This document shows positions 1-5,874 of a stretch of DNA of 5,874 nucleotides, one piece after another (within the stretch, counting starts at the first letter, position 1; every line of letters begins with the position of its first letter). A program made the position numbers and the translations under genes. The stretch is from Chloroflexota bacterium. GTDB lineage: Bacteria; Chloroflexota; Anaerolineae; B4-G1. The DNA lies in NCBI GenBank assembly GCA_003648085.1, contig QMOC01000191.1, positions 1 to 5,874 on the forward strand. Direction: 5' to 3'. The notes beneath the pieces are model-generated. The model made no database searches. It saw nothing but the letters and a program-made list of their open reading frames with translations, and was not told the origin of the DNA.

Positions 1-1
1 G

Positions 2-583
2 ACTATCCGCGCATTCATTGCTATCCCTCTTCCCCATCCGCTGTTGGAAGAATTGGCCGCCCTCCAGCGTCAACTGGAGAAGCAGATCCCGCCCCGTAGC
101 GTGCGCTGGGTGCGGGCAGAAGGCATCCACCTGACGCTCAAGTTCCTGGGCGACACTCCGGTGGAGAAACTGCCTGAGATCAAACAGGCACTGGCAGCCG
201 TGGCACGGCACGCCCCTGCCTGCTCCTTCACCGTCGCAGGGCTGGGATGTTTCCCCAATCCCCGTCGCCCCCGCGTCGTCTGGGTTGGAGTGCAGGAGCC
301 GACGGGGCGGCTGGCGGCTTTGCAGGATGCCATCGAGGAGGTGATGGCCCCCTTCGGTTATCCGGCGGAGGGACGGGGCTTAACCCACCACCTGACGCTG
401 GGGCGGGTGCGGCGCAAGGTCGGCAAGGAAGCCGTCCGGCAGGTCGGCGAGGCCGTGGCTGCGACCGAGGTGGGGTTGCTGGGTGAGGTTCCCGCCGACC
501 ACTTCGCCCTCATCCGCAGCGTGCTCAAGCCCACGGGGGCGGAGTACACTACGCTGGCGAGGTTCCCGCTGCGCGGGGGGTGA
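2..583 (+). CDS. thpR: RNA 2',3'-cyclic phosphodiesterase (ThpR/LigT family), 5' end cut by window edge
   Basis: The reading frame is open from base 2 to the TGA at 581-583 and gives 193 visible residues. The first residues, TIRAFIAIPLP, are the usual opening beta strand of this family, so only a few codons lie outside the window. The TTG at base 44 is not the real start, because conserved sequence precedes it. Both HxT catalytic motifs of the 2H phosphoesterase superfamily are present: HLTLKF at visible residues 43-48 and HLTLGR at 130-135. The second is preceded by His rather than the common Pro. Known family members are soluble cytoplasmic enzymes that open 2',3'-cyclic phosphates on RNA to 2'-phosphates, and some show 2'-5' RNA ligase activity in vitro. 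The length matches the family norm of about 180-200 residues. Nothing links it to the genes downstream. The family assignment is secure; the physiological substrate is not known. Confidence 0.93.
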   Translation, partial: TIRAFIAIPLPHPLLEELAALQRQLEKQIPPRSVRWVRAEGIHLTLKFLGDTPVEKLPEIKQALAAVARHAPACSFTVAGLGCFPNPRRPRVVWVGVQEPTGRLAALQDAIEEVMAPFGYPAEGRGLTHHLTLGRVRRKVGKEAVRQVGEAVAATEVGLLGEVPADHFALIRSVLKPTGAEYTTLARFPLRGG

Positions 584-608
584 CCGTATCTCCTGCGGTG
601 AGATGCGG
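584..608 (+). terminator. Candidate terminator hairpin after thpR
   Basis: Bases 584-592 pair with 600-608 in a 9-bp stem with one G-T wobble and a 7-base loop. The stem starts on the first base after the thpR stop codon. There is no U run directly behind it; T-rich sequence appears only from about base 625. It could terminate transcription weakly, protect the mRNA 3' end, or do neither. The position argues for a 3'-end role. Confidence 0.4.
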
Positions 609-632
609 GTAATCGCCAACGTATCTTCCCTT

Positions 633-661
633 TTGCCCTTTTCCCGCACCTAACGTATACT
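633..661 (+). promoter_or_regulatory. Candidate sigma-70 promoter upstream of the large membrane-protein gene
   Basis: TTGCCC at 633-638 (four of six matches to TTGACA) is followed by a 17-base spacer and TATACT at 656-661 (five of six matches to TATAAT). A start near base 668 would give a leader of about 235 bases that contains the palindrome cluster at 716-833. The surrounding sequence is GC-rich, so this AT-rich match stands out. It is a pattern match only, and chance matches are common. Confidence 0.35.
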
Positions 662-715
662 ACTGCCAGTGCTAGTGGCGTGTGGTCAAAATGTTGCAAG
701 AGATTGGCCGCCCAC

Positions 716-833
716 GCCGGGCGATGAATCGCCCGGCTGAGTAGCATCGAAGCCCGGTAAACCGGGCTGAAACCCGGCCGGGAGCGCGGTTCACCGTGCT
801 TTCACCTGCGTTAGCCGGTGGATTCATTCACCG
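716..833. repeat. Cluster of short near-perfect palindromes (REP/MITE-like)
   Basis: Several inverted repeats stand in a row, each with only two bases between its arms. Bases 716-725 pair with 728-737 (10 bp, GA centre). Bases 751-758 pair with 761-768 (8 bp, AA centre). Bases 773-782, CCCGGCCGGG, are self-complementary. Bases 787-790 pair with 793-796 (4 bp, TC centre). Bases 816-823 pair with 826-833 (8 bp, one wobble, TC centre). No convincing protein is encoded here. The arrangement resembles interspersed extragenic palindromic elements of bacterial genomes; copy number elsewhere cannot be judged from this window. If transcribed, it would form a structured leader for the membrane-protein gene. 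Confidence 0.6.
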
Positions 834-890
834 CCGGGGCGGCAAGGCATCCCATTTCGTGCGGAACTTGCACTACAGCCCACTAGCCAG

Positions 891-897
891 AGGGAGG
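891..897 (+). promoter_or_regulatory. Ribosome binding site of the large membrane-protein gene
   Basis: AGGGAGG lies 7 bases before the ATG at 905. It fixes this start over other in-frame possibilities. Confidence 0.75.
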
Positions 898-904
898 CAC
901 GCCC

Positions 905-3694
905 ATGCCCAGCAGACCGACCGCGACGAAGGCTCCGCCGACCGGACGCCGTATATTACCGGCGTTGCTGGCGCTGGTCGTCAGCGTCCTCTTGGCCCAG
1001 GCCGCCTACTTCGGTCTCTCTGTCCTGCACCGTCCGCCTGGGGCAGACCCCGTGCGTCTGGAACTCCAGGGGGCGGACTCGTTCTACTCGCTAGAGCAGC
1101 AGCGCACTTTCGTCCTGGTCTACCGGCCTGCCATTTCGTTCACCCTGCGCGGTCCGCCCGGCGCGGCACTCCCCTTGCGCAACTACCGGGTGGTGGATAA
1201 CCGTGCAATCCCGCTCTGGTCACAGCCGCTCACGGTCACCCTCGATGCAGAGGGGGCCTTCACCGGCACCGCCAGGCCACTGCACGGAGGTATCAACTTG
1301 CTCGCCGCCTGGGACCGGTGGGGCGATTACAGCGGTGACTACGCCTGGTTCCTCCCCCGGAGCGACCCCTACGACCTTGCCGGAATCACCCGCACGCTGG
1401 AGATCTCCCTCACACTGGAGCAAGTCTTCGTCACCTACCGTGCCACGTTCTTACCTGGGGCTACCGACGCCGACCTGAGCGATCTCCTGGCGGGTCACAT
1501 CGAGCCGGTGTTGTTCATCAAGCGCGTTTTCTACAGCACAGCCGGCGATTTCACGTGCAAACTCTTCGCCGATGTCTCCACACCGCAGGTGACCATCAAA
1601 AATAACATCTCCCGTGTGGAGATACGGGCGAAGGCCCGCGACGCGCAACTGAAGCCCAGGCAACTCGCCGCCCTGCTCAACGTCTCTCCTCCACAGGAAT
1701 CGTGGACCCAATTGCCCACAACCGTGACCGTCACGGCCGGTGAGGGCGTTGCCGTGCGCAGTTATTCGCCTATCCCCACCATCGTCGAGGGCCGCGCGTG
1801 CAGTTGGGTCAATAGCGACGTTCCAATTTCGCTGGATTACGACGCCGGCGGTGAACTTGACCCCATCAGTGAGCCCATAGTCAGCGTGCGGCGCGAACTC
1901 CAGCGTGTGTCGCATCCTCTGTGGCGTAGCCTCTGGCAGCCTATCACCTTCCTGCTCCTGTTGACGCTGCTGTTCTTCCCGTTCGTCTGGCTGCGACGTA
2001 GTGCTGTGCTGGAGAGCGAGGCCGGCCTCCTCCCACCGCTGGAAAGCGGCATTGGCTTCATCATCGCCATGCTCGTGGCTTTCGTCGGCGGGGTGGGGCT
2101 GCTGACCGTCGTCGCGGTGTTGACCGGCGGCAGTACCGGGCTCAGCGTCTCTGGGGCCGTCTGGGCCGCCGCCGTTGGCTGTGTGGCGGTGCTGGCTCTA
2201 CATCGTTACCCCAGGGTGCGCTTGCGCTGGCTGTGGCTGGTCCTTTCCCCCCTGCTCGCCGCTGCCGCGTTGGGTCTCCCAGGCCGCTCGATGTGGAGGT
2301 TCACCTTGTCCATCGCGCTGGCGGGAGTCCCTCTGCTTCTCTTCGTCTACTGGCTGGGCCGCGAGTTGGCCCGCCCAGGCGCGTTCCTGGACGACGACCT
2401 GGGTTCCTGGTCGGGCCGGGCGCGTCTGCTTGGCCTTTTGCTACTGCTCGTCGTGCTGGCTTCTCCGGTTGCTCAGGATCCCGATTTCTATAGCCCGCTG
2501 GGTGGATGGTGGCCTGCCACCGGCCTGAGCCTGACGTTGCTGACGCTTCTGGTGCTGGTGCCGCTGGCGGCGCTGCCGGCCGCGCTTGGCCTCCTGCGCC
2601 GACAAGGGGGGGCACGAGTGGGGCAGGAGGACGTCAGGAGGGCGGAGCAGGCTGGTGCGTGGGCCGCTGCCAGAGAGGAGATCAAGGAGGGGCTGGGAGA
2701 GGCGCTGACGGAGAAGACGCGCGACGTGTGGGCGCTCGATAGCAGCCTCTTGGCCATCGGCCAACTTCTATTGGCCTACTTCGCGCTGGGCGTGCTCCGC
2801 CGACCTTTGGCCTCCGATCTGACCGCGCTGATCCCCATCGCGCCCGTCCTGGGCTGGCTGCTCTTCCGCCGCCTGATGCGCCAGCCGGAGGAAACGGGTC
2901 TATCTTACACCGAGCGCGTAGTGTTGGCTTCCAAGCGATTGCGCGTAAGCATCGGGCGTGAAGTGCTGGGCAAGAGCTCGCATCAGAGAGACAAGGAGGA
3001 AGCCGACCAGGGGCAGTCCCTGCCCAGCCTGAAACTGCCGCAGTATCCCGAGCGCGAGGTGCCGCTGCGCGATGTCCTGTTCGGGTGGGGACGTGCCGAC
3101 CAGCCGTGGGAGAACGCGAAGGCGGCTTGCACCTGGGGGGCTGTGCTCGTCGCCATCTTGCTGATCCTCTACGGGCCGGCCATCCTGAAGCAGGCGCTCG
3201 AACGGGCGGCCACTCCTTTCGTCCTGTTGGAGACGCTGACGGTCTACTTTATCCCCTTCGCTGCCCGCTGGCTGCTTTACGCCTTCATCCTGGGCTACTT
3301 CTTTCCCTACATTCGTGGGCGTCACGGCTGGCAGAAGGGGCTCTACCTGGCCCTGACGATCTCAGCCTGTACGCTGACACAGGATGTCGTGATGCAGGCC
3401 CATTCGGTGAACGACGTTCTGGGGCTACTCTTCGAGGCCGGGCAGGTGATCGTTTATCTGAGCGTCATTGGCATCTGGGCCTTCGACCTTCCACGGGTCA
3501 AGGAGGCCGGAGGCAGCATGGCCGACCTGCTGCGCGTCTACGGCCTGCCTTTCCTCACCAGTTACCTCTCCGGCCTGCTGCCGGCCCTGGCGGGCATTGT
3601 CCAGTCGGTGATCACGGGGGAGTTCAGTTCCATCGTGCAGACCTTCGTCGAGATTGTGTTGCCGACCCTCCATCAGTTGGGGGGGGTGCCGTAG
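905..3694 (+). CDS. Large polytopic membrane protein with extracytoplasmic N-terminal domain, function unknown
   Basis: The product has 929 residues and I do not recognise its function. A short basic N-terminus (R4, K9, R15, R16) precedes a membrane helix at about 17-40. A soluble region of about 300 residues follows (41-343), rich in beta-type sequence and containing only two cysteines, C218 and C299. By the positive-inside rule it lies outside the cytoplasmic membrane. Next come seven helices at about 344-363, 381-408, 412-432, 440-457, 464-484, 506-522 and 538-564. A charged, probably cytoplasmic helical segment spans about 565-611. Two more helices lie at about 612-655, then a charged loop at 656-738. 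The last four or five helices lie at about 740-902. The segment FILGYFFPYIRGRHG (794-808) is a distinctive signature. It loosely recalls large uncharacterised membrane families such as DUF6185, from memory and unverified. No ATP-binding, kinase or protease motif is visible. The start has a good ribosome binding site, and codon character matches the neighbours. Confidence 0.88.
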   Translation: MPSRPTATKAPPTGRRILPALLALVVSVLLAQAAYFGLSVLHRPPGADPVRLELQGADSFYSLEQQRTFVLVYRPAISFTLRGPPGAALPLRNYRVVDNRAIPLWSQPLTVTLDAEGAFTGTARPLHGGINLLAAWDRWGDYSGDYAWFLPRSDPYDLAGITRTLEISLTLEQVFVTYRATFLPGATDADLSDLLAGHIEPVLFIKRVFYSTAGDFTCKLFADVSTPQVTIKNNISRVEIRAKARDAQLKPRQLAALLNVSPPQESWTQLPTTVTVTAGEGVAVRSYSPIPTIVEGRACSWVNSDVPISLDYDAGGELDPISEPIVSVRRELQRVSHPLWRSLWQPITFLLLLTLLFFPFVWLRRSAVLESEAGLLPPLESGIGFIIAMLVAFVGGVGLLTVVAVLTGGSTGLSVSGAVWAAAVGCVAVLALHRYPRVRLRWLWLVLSPLLAAAALGLPGRSMWRFTLSIALAGVPLLLFVYWLGRELARPGAFLDDDLGSWSGRARLLGLLLLLVVLASPVAQDPDFYSPLGGWWPATGLSLTLLTLLVLVPLAALPAALGLLRRQGGARVGQEDVRRAEQAGAWAAAREEIKEGLGEALTEKTRDVWALDSSLLAIGQLLLAYFALGVLRRPLASDLTALIPIAPVLGWLLFRRLMRQPEETGLSYTERVVLASKRLRVSIGREVLGKSSHQRDKEEADQGQSLPSLKLPQYPEREVPLRDVLFGWGRADQPWENAKAACTWGAVLVAILLILYGPAILKQALERAATPFVLLETLTVYFIPFAARWLLYAFILGYFFPYIRGRHGWQKGLYLALTISACTLTQDVVMQAHSVNDVLGLLFEAGQVIVYLSVIGIWAFDLPRVKEAGGSMADLLRVYGLPFLTSYLSGLLPALAGIVQSVITGEFSSIVQTFVEIVLPTLHQLGGVP

Positions 3695-3718
3695 TCCAGT
3701 TCCCGGTGCGAGACTCGA

Positions 3719-3766
3719 CGGAGGCCCCGATTTATCGGGGTCTTCCCGGCTGAAGCCGAGCCTCCG
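3719..3766. repeat. Y-shaped inverted repeat (three-way junction), possible terminator
   Basis: The outer arms CGGAGGC (3719-3725) and GCCTCCG (3760-3766) are complementary. Inside them lie two further hairpins: 3725-3731 with 3734-3740 (7 bp, TT centre), and 3747-3751 with 3754-3758 (5 bp, GA centre). C3725 can pair in only one of the two stems, so the outer stem is effectively 6 bp when both form. The structure lies 24 bases after the stop of the membrane-protein gene and is followed by TTTT at 3773-3776, so it could end transcription. The CCCGGCTGA motif and two-base centres are shared with the palindrome cluster upstream of that gene. Confidence 0.6.
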
Positions 3767-3791
3767 ACCCCGTTTTGCACCGAGAACTAGT

Positions 3792-3824
3792 CCAGGCAAC
3801 GCCGCCGTGAGCAGGCGGCGCTGG
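3792..3824 (+). promoter_or_regulatory. Strong GC hairpin in the leader of the lipoprotein operon
   Basis: CGCCGCC (3800-3806) pairs with GGCGGCG (3814-3820) across a 7-base loop. The stem is extended by CCAG (3792-3795) with CTGG (3821-3824), leaving a 4-base bulge on the 5' side. It ends 16 bases before the ribosome binding site of the lipoprotein gene. No U run follows, so an RNA-stability element, processing site or attenuator is as likely as a terminator. Its role is inferred from position only. Confidence 0.45.
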
Positions 3825-3840
3825 ATTGTCACCGGTGTGA

Positions 3841-3846
3841 AAGGAG
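3841..3846 (+). promoter_or_regulatory. Ribosome binding site of the small lipoprotein gene
   Basis: AAGGAG lies 6 bases before the ATG at 3853, near-ideal strength and spacing, and supports that start. Confidence 0.75.
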
Positions 3847-3852
3847 AGCATC

Positions 3853-4278
3853 ATGCACAAACTCGTCTTCTGCTGGATCGCCCTTGTGGCGGTCATTGCT
3901 TTACTGGCGGTGGCGTGCGGCGGCGAGAAGCCGCCCCCCGACCTAAGTGATGCTAACATCATCGAACTCATCATCGGCCTGATTGAGGGCGAGAACCACC
4001 ACGCCAGTGAGCCCTACTTCATCACCACTCCCTCCGGCGCGGTCATCCCCGCACCTGCGCCCTATGCCGAGTTCACCGTCGCCGTGGGCAGCGATAACGT
4101 GACTATTGTGCAGGCTCACAGCGGCACCGTCGAAGTATACGCCGCCGGCACCTGGCAGACGCTTGAGGCCGGTGAGCAGACGGTGGTCTGGCCCGGAAAG
4201 GCTCCCTCGACCCCCGCGCCGGTCATCCCCCTCGACCGCGACAGTTACCTGCAGGACCCGGAACTGGGAGGAGGATAG
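3853..4278 (+). CDS. Small lipoprotein with FecR-like beta domain
   Basis: The 141-residue product starts with a lipoprotein signal: K3, a hydrophobic stretch at 4-21, and the lipobox AVAC with the lipidated cysteine at C22. It should be anchored on the outer face of the membrane. Residues 35-112 form a compact module. Its second half (EFTVAV at 73-78, then VQAHSGTVEVY at 86-96 and LEAGEQTVV at 104-112) has the strand and turn pattern of FecR-type domains, with the typical GxVxV and LxxGEQ steps. The tail from 113 to 136 is proline-rich. FecR-type domains in other bacteria occur in cell-surface signalling and anti-sigma proteins, but no sigma factor is visible here. The next gene carries a paralogous copy of the module and begins 4 bases after this stop. 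The last three codons (GGA GGA GGA, a Gly-Gly-Gly end) double as that gene's ribosome binding site. The lipoprotein call is firm; the FecR similarity is judged by eye. Confidence 0.85.
   Translation: MHKLVFCWIALVAVIALLAVACGGEKPPPDLSDANIIELIIGLIEGENHHASEPYFITTPSGAVIPAPAPYAEFTVAVGSDNVTIVQAHSGTVEVYAAGTWQTLEAGEQTVVWPGKAPSTPAPVIPLDRDSYLQDPELGGG
4266..4274 (+). promoter_or_regulatory. Ribosome binding site of the solute-binding protein gene, inside the previous gene
   Basis: GGGAGGAGG overlaps the last glycine codons of the small lipoprotein gene and sits 8 bases before the ATG at 4283. It decides this start against the much earlier in-frame ATG at 4106, which would add 59 residues from a shifted frame of the preceding gene. 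The arrangement suggests translational coupling. Confidence 0.8.
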
Positions 4279-4282
4279 AGCG

Positions 4283-5839
4283 ATGAACCGGCGAAACCGA
4301 TCCTTCTTGCTGATCGTGCGCGTCCTGATTGTCATCAGCCTGGCACTCGCGGTATGCGGGGGGCTCGTCAGTTGCAAGGAACCCCCGGAGTGGGGCGAGA
4401 ACGTCATCACCCTCATCGTTGGCGAACTGAATGGCTCCGTCGCCCACCGCAGTGAGCCCTACGTCATCGTGATGCCCGATGGTCGTCAGATGCCGGCCCC
4501 GGCCGTCGGCACGGAGTTCACCGTCGCCGTAGACACGACCGGCACGTTCGTCGTCCAGGCCCATGCTGCCCCGGAGCCCATCATCGTCTACGAGCCCGAT
4601 GGCGTCACGCCGTCCTTCAAGGTGCCGCAGGAGAAGGAGGTGACCACGCCGGCAGGGGGCGAACCTTCCCCGATGAGGGAGATCGAGCCTATTGATCCCC
4701 ACAGCACCATCAAGCCTGCCGCGCCCGAGGCCGAGTTGGAGATGTGGCATTCGTGGGCCGGAGAGCCGGAGGAGGAGATACTTTGGGCTGCGGTAGAGCA
4801 GTTCCACGAGCGGTACCCGCAGATCGAAATCAGGATGGAGGGTATGGAGCGGGACGCACTGCGAGAGAAATACGCCGTCAGCGCGGCCGCGGGTGTGGCT
4901 CCCGATCTGGTTCTGGCTTCGAGCGACGCTGCTATCGAGTGGGCCGCGCAGGGATTCATCCAACCCCTGGACGATGTTGAGGAAGAGGGCCGCCTGGCCG
5001 ATGTTTACCCCGCCGCGCTCGACACTCTCCGCTACGAGGGACGACTGTGGGGCATCCCCATCCGAGCCAGCACCGTCGCGCTGTACTACAATCGCGAACT
5101 GTTTGACGAATGGGGACTGGAGCCACCGTCCACCACCGATGAACTGCGGGCGATGGTTCAGGAAGGCTACGCGACGCTCGCCCTGCCAAACCACATCTAC
5201 TACACCTACGGCTTCTTGGAGGGGTACGGCGGGCAGTTGGTGGATGAGGGAGGCAACGTCGTGGTGGAGAGCGAGGGTACCTACGCTTATCTCAATTTTA
5301 TCCGCGATCTGGTTTGGAGCAGGAACGTGCGCTACGGCCCTGCCGGTGAGGTACAGCCGCTGTTTCAGGACTACGAAGCGGCAATGATCATTGACGGCGT
5401 ATGGATGCTGCCCGCTTACCGGGAGAGCCTGGGGGAGGCGCTGGGCGTGGCGCTCCTGCCACGGGTAGCGGAGACTGGCCGCTATTCTGCCCCTGTGCTC
5501 AGCACCGACGCCTGCCTGATATCGGCTGCCGTCTCCGATGCCGACCGTGAGGCTGCCGTGGCCTTCGCGCTGTTCCTGACCGGCGAGGATTTCCAGGCTA
5601 TGTTGGTCGAGACAGGCAACGCCATCCCGATCAACATGGGGGTGAGGATTGACGACGCGGCTCTCTTTATGTTCTTCAAGCAGGCCAATCTCGCCAGCCC
5701 GGGGCCTCTCCATCCTGAGCGGAGCGCCATCTGGGAGATTGCACAGCGCATGCAGGAGCGGGTCTTTGAGGAGTGGTCACCGGAGGAGGCGGCCAAGAAC
5801 GCTGCCGCCGAAATGCACGAGGCGGGGATGAGGCGATAA
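4283..5839 (+). CDS. Lipoprotein fusing a FecR-like module to an ABC solute-binding protein (family 1)
   Basis: The product has 518 residues. A basic N-terminus and a hydrophobic stretch lead to the lipobox LVSC with the lipidated cysteine at C31. Residues 40-103 repeat the module of the preceding lipoprotein (shared SEPY, PAPA, EFTVAV, VQAH), but the final strand region with GTVEV and LEAGEQ is degenerate or missing. A proline-rich linker covers about 105-148. From about 149 to the end the sequence is a complete family 1 extracellular solute-binding domain: LEMWHSWAG at 152-160, PDLV at 207-210, LWGIPI at 255-260, LYYNRELFDEWG at 267-278, and later IIDGVWMLPAY and GNAIPINMG. This family usually delivers sugars, oligosaccharides or glycerol phosphates to an ABC importer; the ligand cannot be read from the sequence. 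No permease or ATPase gene is present, and only 35 bases remain downstream. An extra N-terminal domain between lipid anchor and binding domain is unusual. A receptor role in sensing rather than transport is possible but unproven. Confidence 0.9.
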   Translation: MNRRNRSFLLIVRVLIVISLALAVCGGLVSCKEPPEWGENVITLIVGELNGSVAHRSEPYVIVMPDGRQMPAPAVGTEFTVAVDTTGTFVVQAHAAPEPIIVYEPDGVTPSFKVPQEKEVTTPAGGEPSPMREIEPIDPHSTIKPAAPEAELEMWHSWAGEPEEEILWAAVEQFHERYPQIEIRMEGMERDALREKYAVSAAAGVAPDLVLASSDAAIEWAAQGFIQPLDDVEEEGRLADVYPAALDTLRYEGRLWGIPIRASTVALYYNRELFDEWGLEPPSTTDELRAMVQEGYATLALPNHIYYTYGFLEGYGGQLVDEGGNVVVESEGTYAYLNFIRDLVWSRNVRYGPAGEVQPLFQDYEAAMIIDGVWMLPAYRESLGEALGVALLPRVAETGRYSAPVLSTDACLISAAVSDADREAAVAFALFLTGEDFQAMLVETGNAIPINMGVRIDDAALFMFFKQANLASPGPLHPERSAIWEIAQRMQERVFEEWSPEEAAKNAAAEMHEAGMRR

Positions 5840-5874
5840 GGCCCGACAGAGAATACCCGGTTTGATGAACTTCC

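Noticed and set aside
661..904. CRISPR array or tRNA-like structure in the intergenic palindromes
   Set aside because: The palindromes differ from each other and there are no regular spacers; no cloverleaf with tRNA-conserved positions can be drawn.
796..1200. Open frame of 134 codons on the + strand across the repeat region and the start of the membrane-protein gene
   Set aside because: It runs through the palindromes, overlaps the well-supported gene start at 905, and its composition is not protein-like.
3230..3430. CPBP (CAAX-type) intramembrane protease domain in the C-terminal part of the membrane protein
   Set aside because: The spacing around RGRHGWQKG and the following HSVND vaguely recalls this family, but the catalytic EExxxR motif is absent (the equivalent region reads PFAARW).
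3085..3753. Open frame of 222 codons on the + strand within and beyond the membrane-protein gene
   Set aside because: Low-complexity Arg/Gly/Ala composition, no ribosome binding site judged convincing, and full overlap with a better-supported frame.
4106..4282. Upstream extension of the solute-binding protein from the in-frame ATG at 4106
   Set aside because: The added residues are a frame-shifted reading of the lipoprotein gene, rich in Arg and Pro, and would bury the signal peptide. The ATG at 4283 has a strong ribosome binding site.
4223..5713. Long open frame of 496 codons on the - strand, opposite the solute-binding protein gene
   Set aside because: It lies antisense to a gene with clear family motifs, has no recognisable protein features, and such frames are common opposite GC-rich genes.
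5840..5874. Start of a downstream ABC permease gene
   Set aside because: Only 35 bases remain. An ATG is present at 5864, but too few codons follow and no clear ribosome binding site precedes it.

Overview
The window is a GC-rich bacterial stretch with every convincing gene on the + strand. The proteins fit a member of the Chloroflexota (Anaerolineae-like): two lipoproteins with cysteine lipoboxes, an ABC-type sugar-binding protein, a very large unassigned membrane protein, and palindromic repeats between genes. This placement is inferred from protein style only; there is no rRNA or other marker gene.

Layout. (1) Bases 2-583 hold almost all of an RNA 2',3'-cyclic phosphodiesterase (thpR/ligT family), which lacks only its first few codons at the window edge. 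(2) Bases 584-904 contain no gene. They hold a terminator-like hairpin directly after the thpR stop, a candidate sigma-70 promoter, a cluster of short near-perfect palindromes, and the ribosome binding site of the next gene. (3) Bases 905-3694 encode a 929-residue protein with about 15 membrane segments and a roughly 300-residue extracytoplasmic domain; its function is not recognised. (4) Bases 3695-3852 carry a Y-shaped inverted-repeat structure and a strong GC hairpin. (5) Bases 3853-4278 encode a small lipoprotein with a FecR-like beta domain. (6) Bases 4283-5839 encode a 518-residue lipoprotein that joins a second copy of that domain to a family 1 solute-binding protein. Bases 5840-5874 show nothing recognisable.

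How the genes relate. The two lipoprotein genes are 4 bases apart and are very probably co-transcribed. Their N-terminal modules align without gaps over 55 residues with 28 identities, so they arose by duplication; one copy stayed free and the other was fused to a ligand-binding domain. Both should be anchored outside the cytoplasmic membrane, where the membrane protein also displays its large domain. A sensing or uptake assembly is an attractive idea, but no permease, ATPase, kinase or sigma factor is visible here. thpR looks like an unrelated neighbour separated by a terminator.
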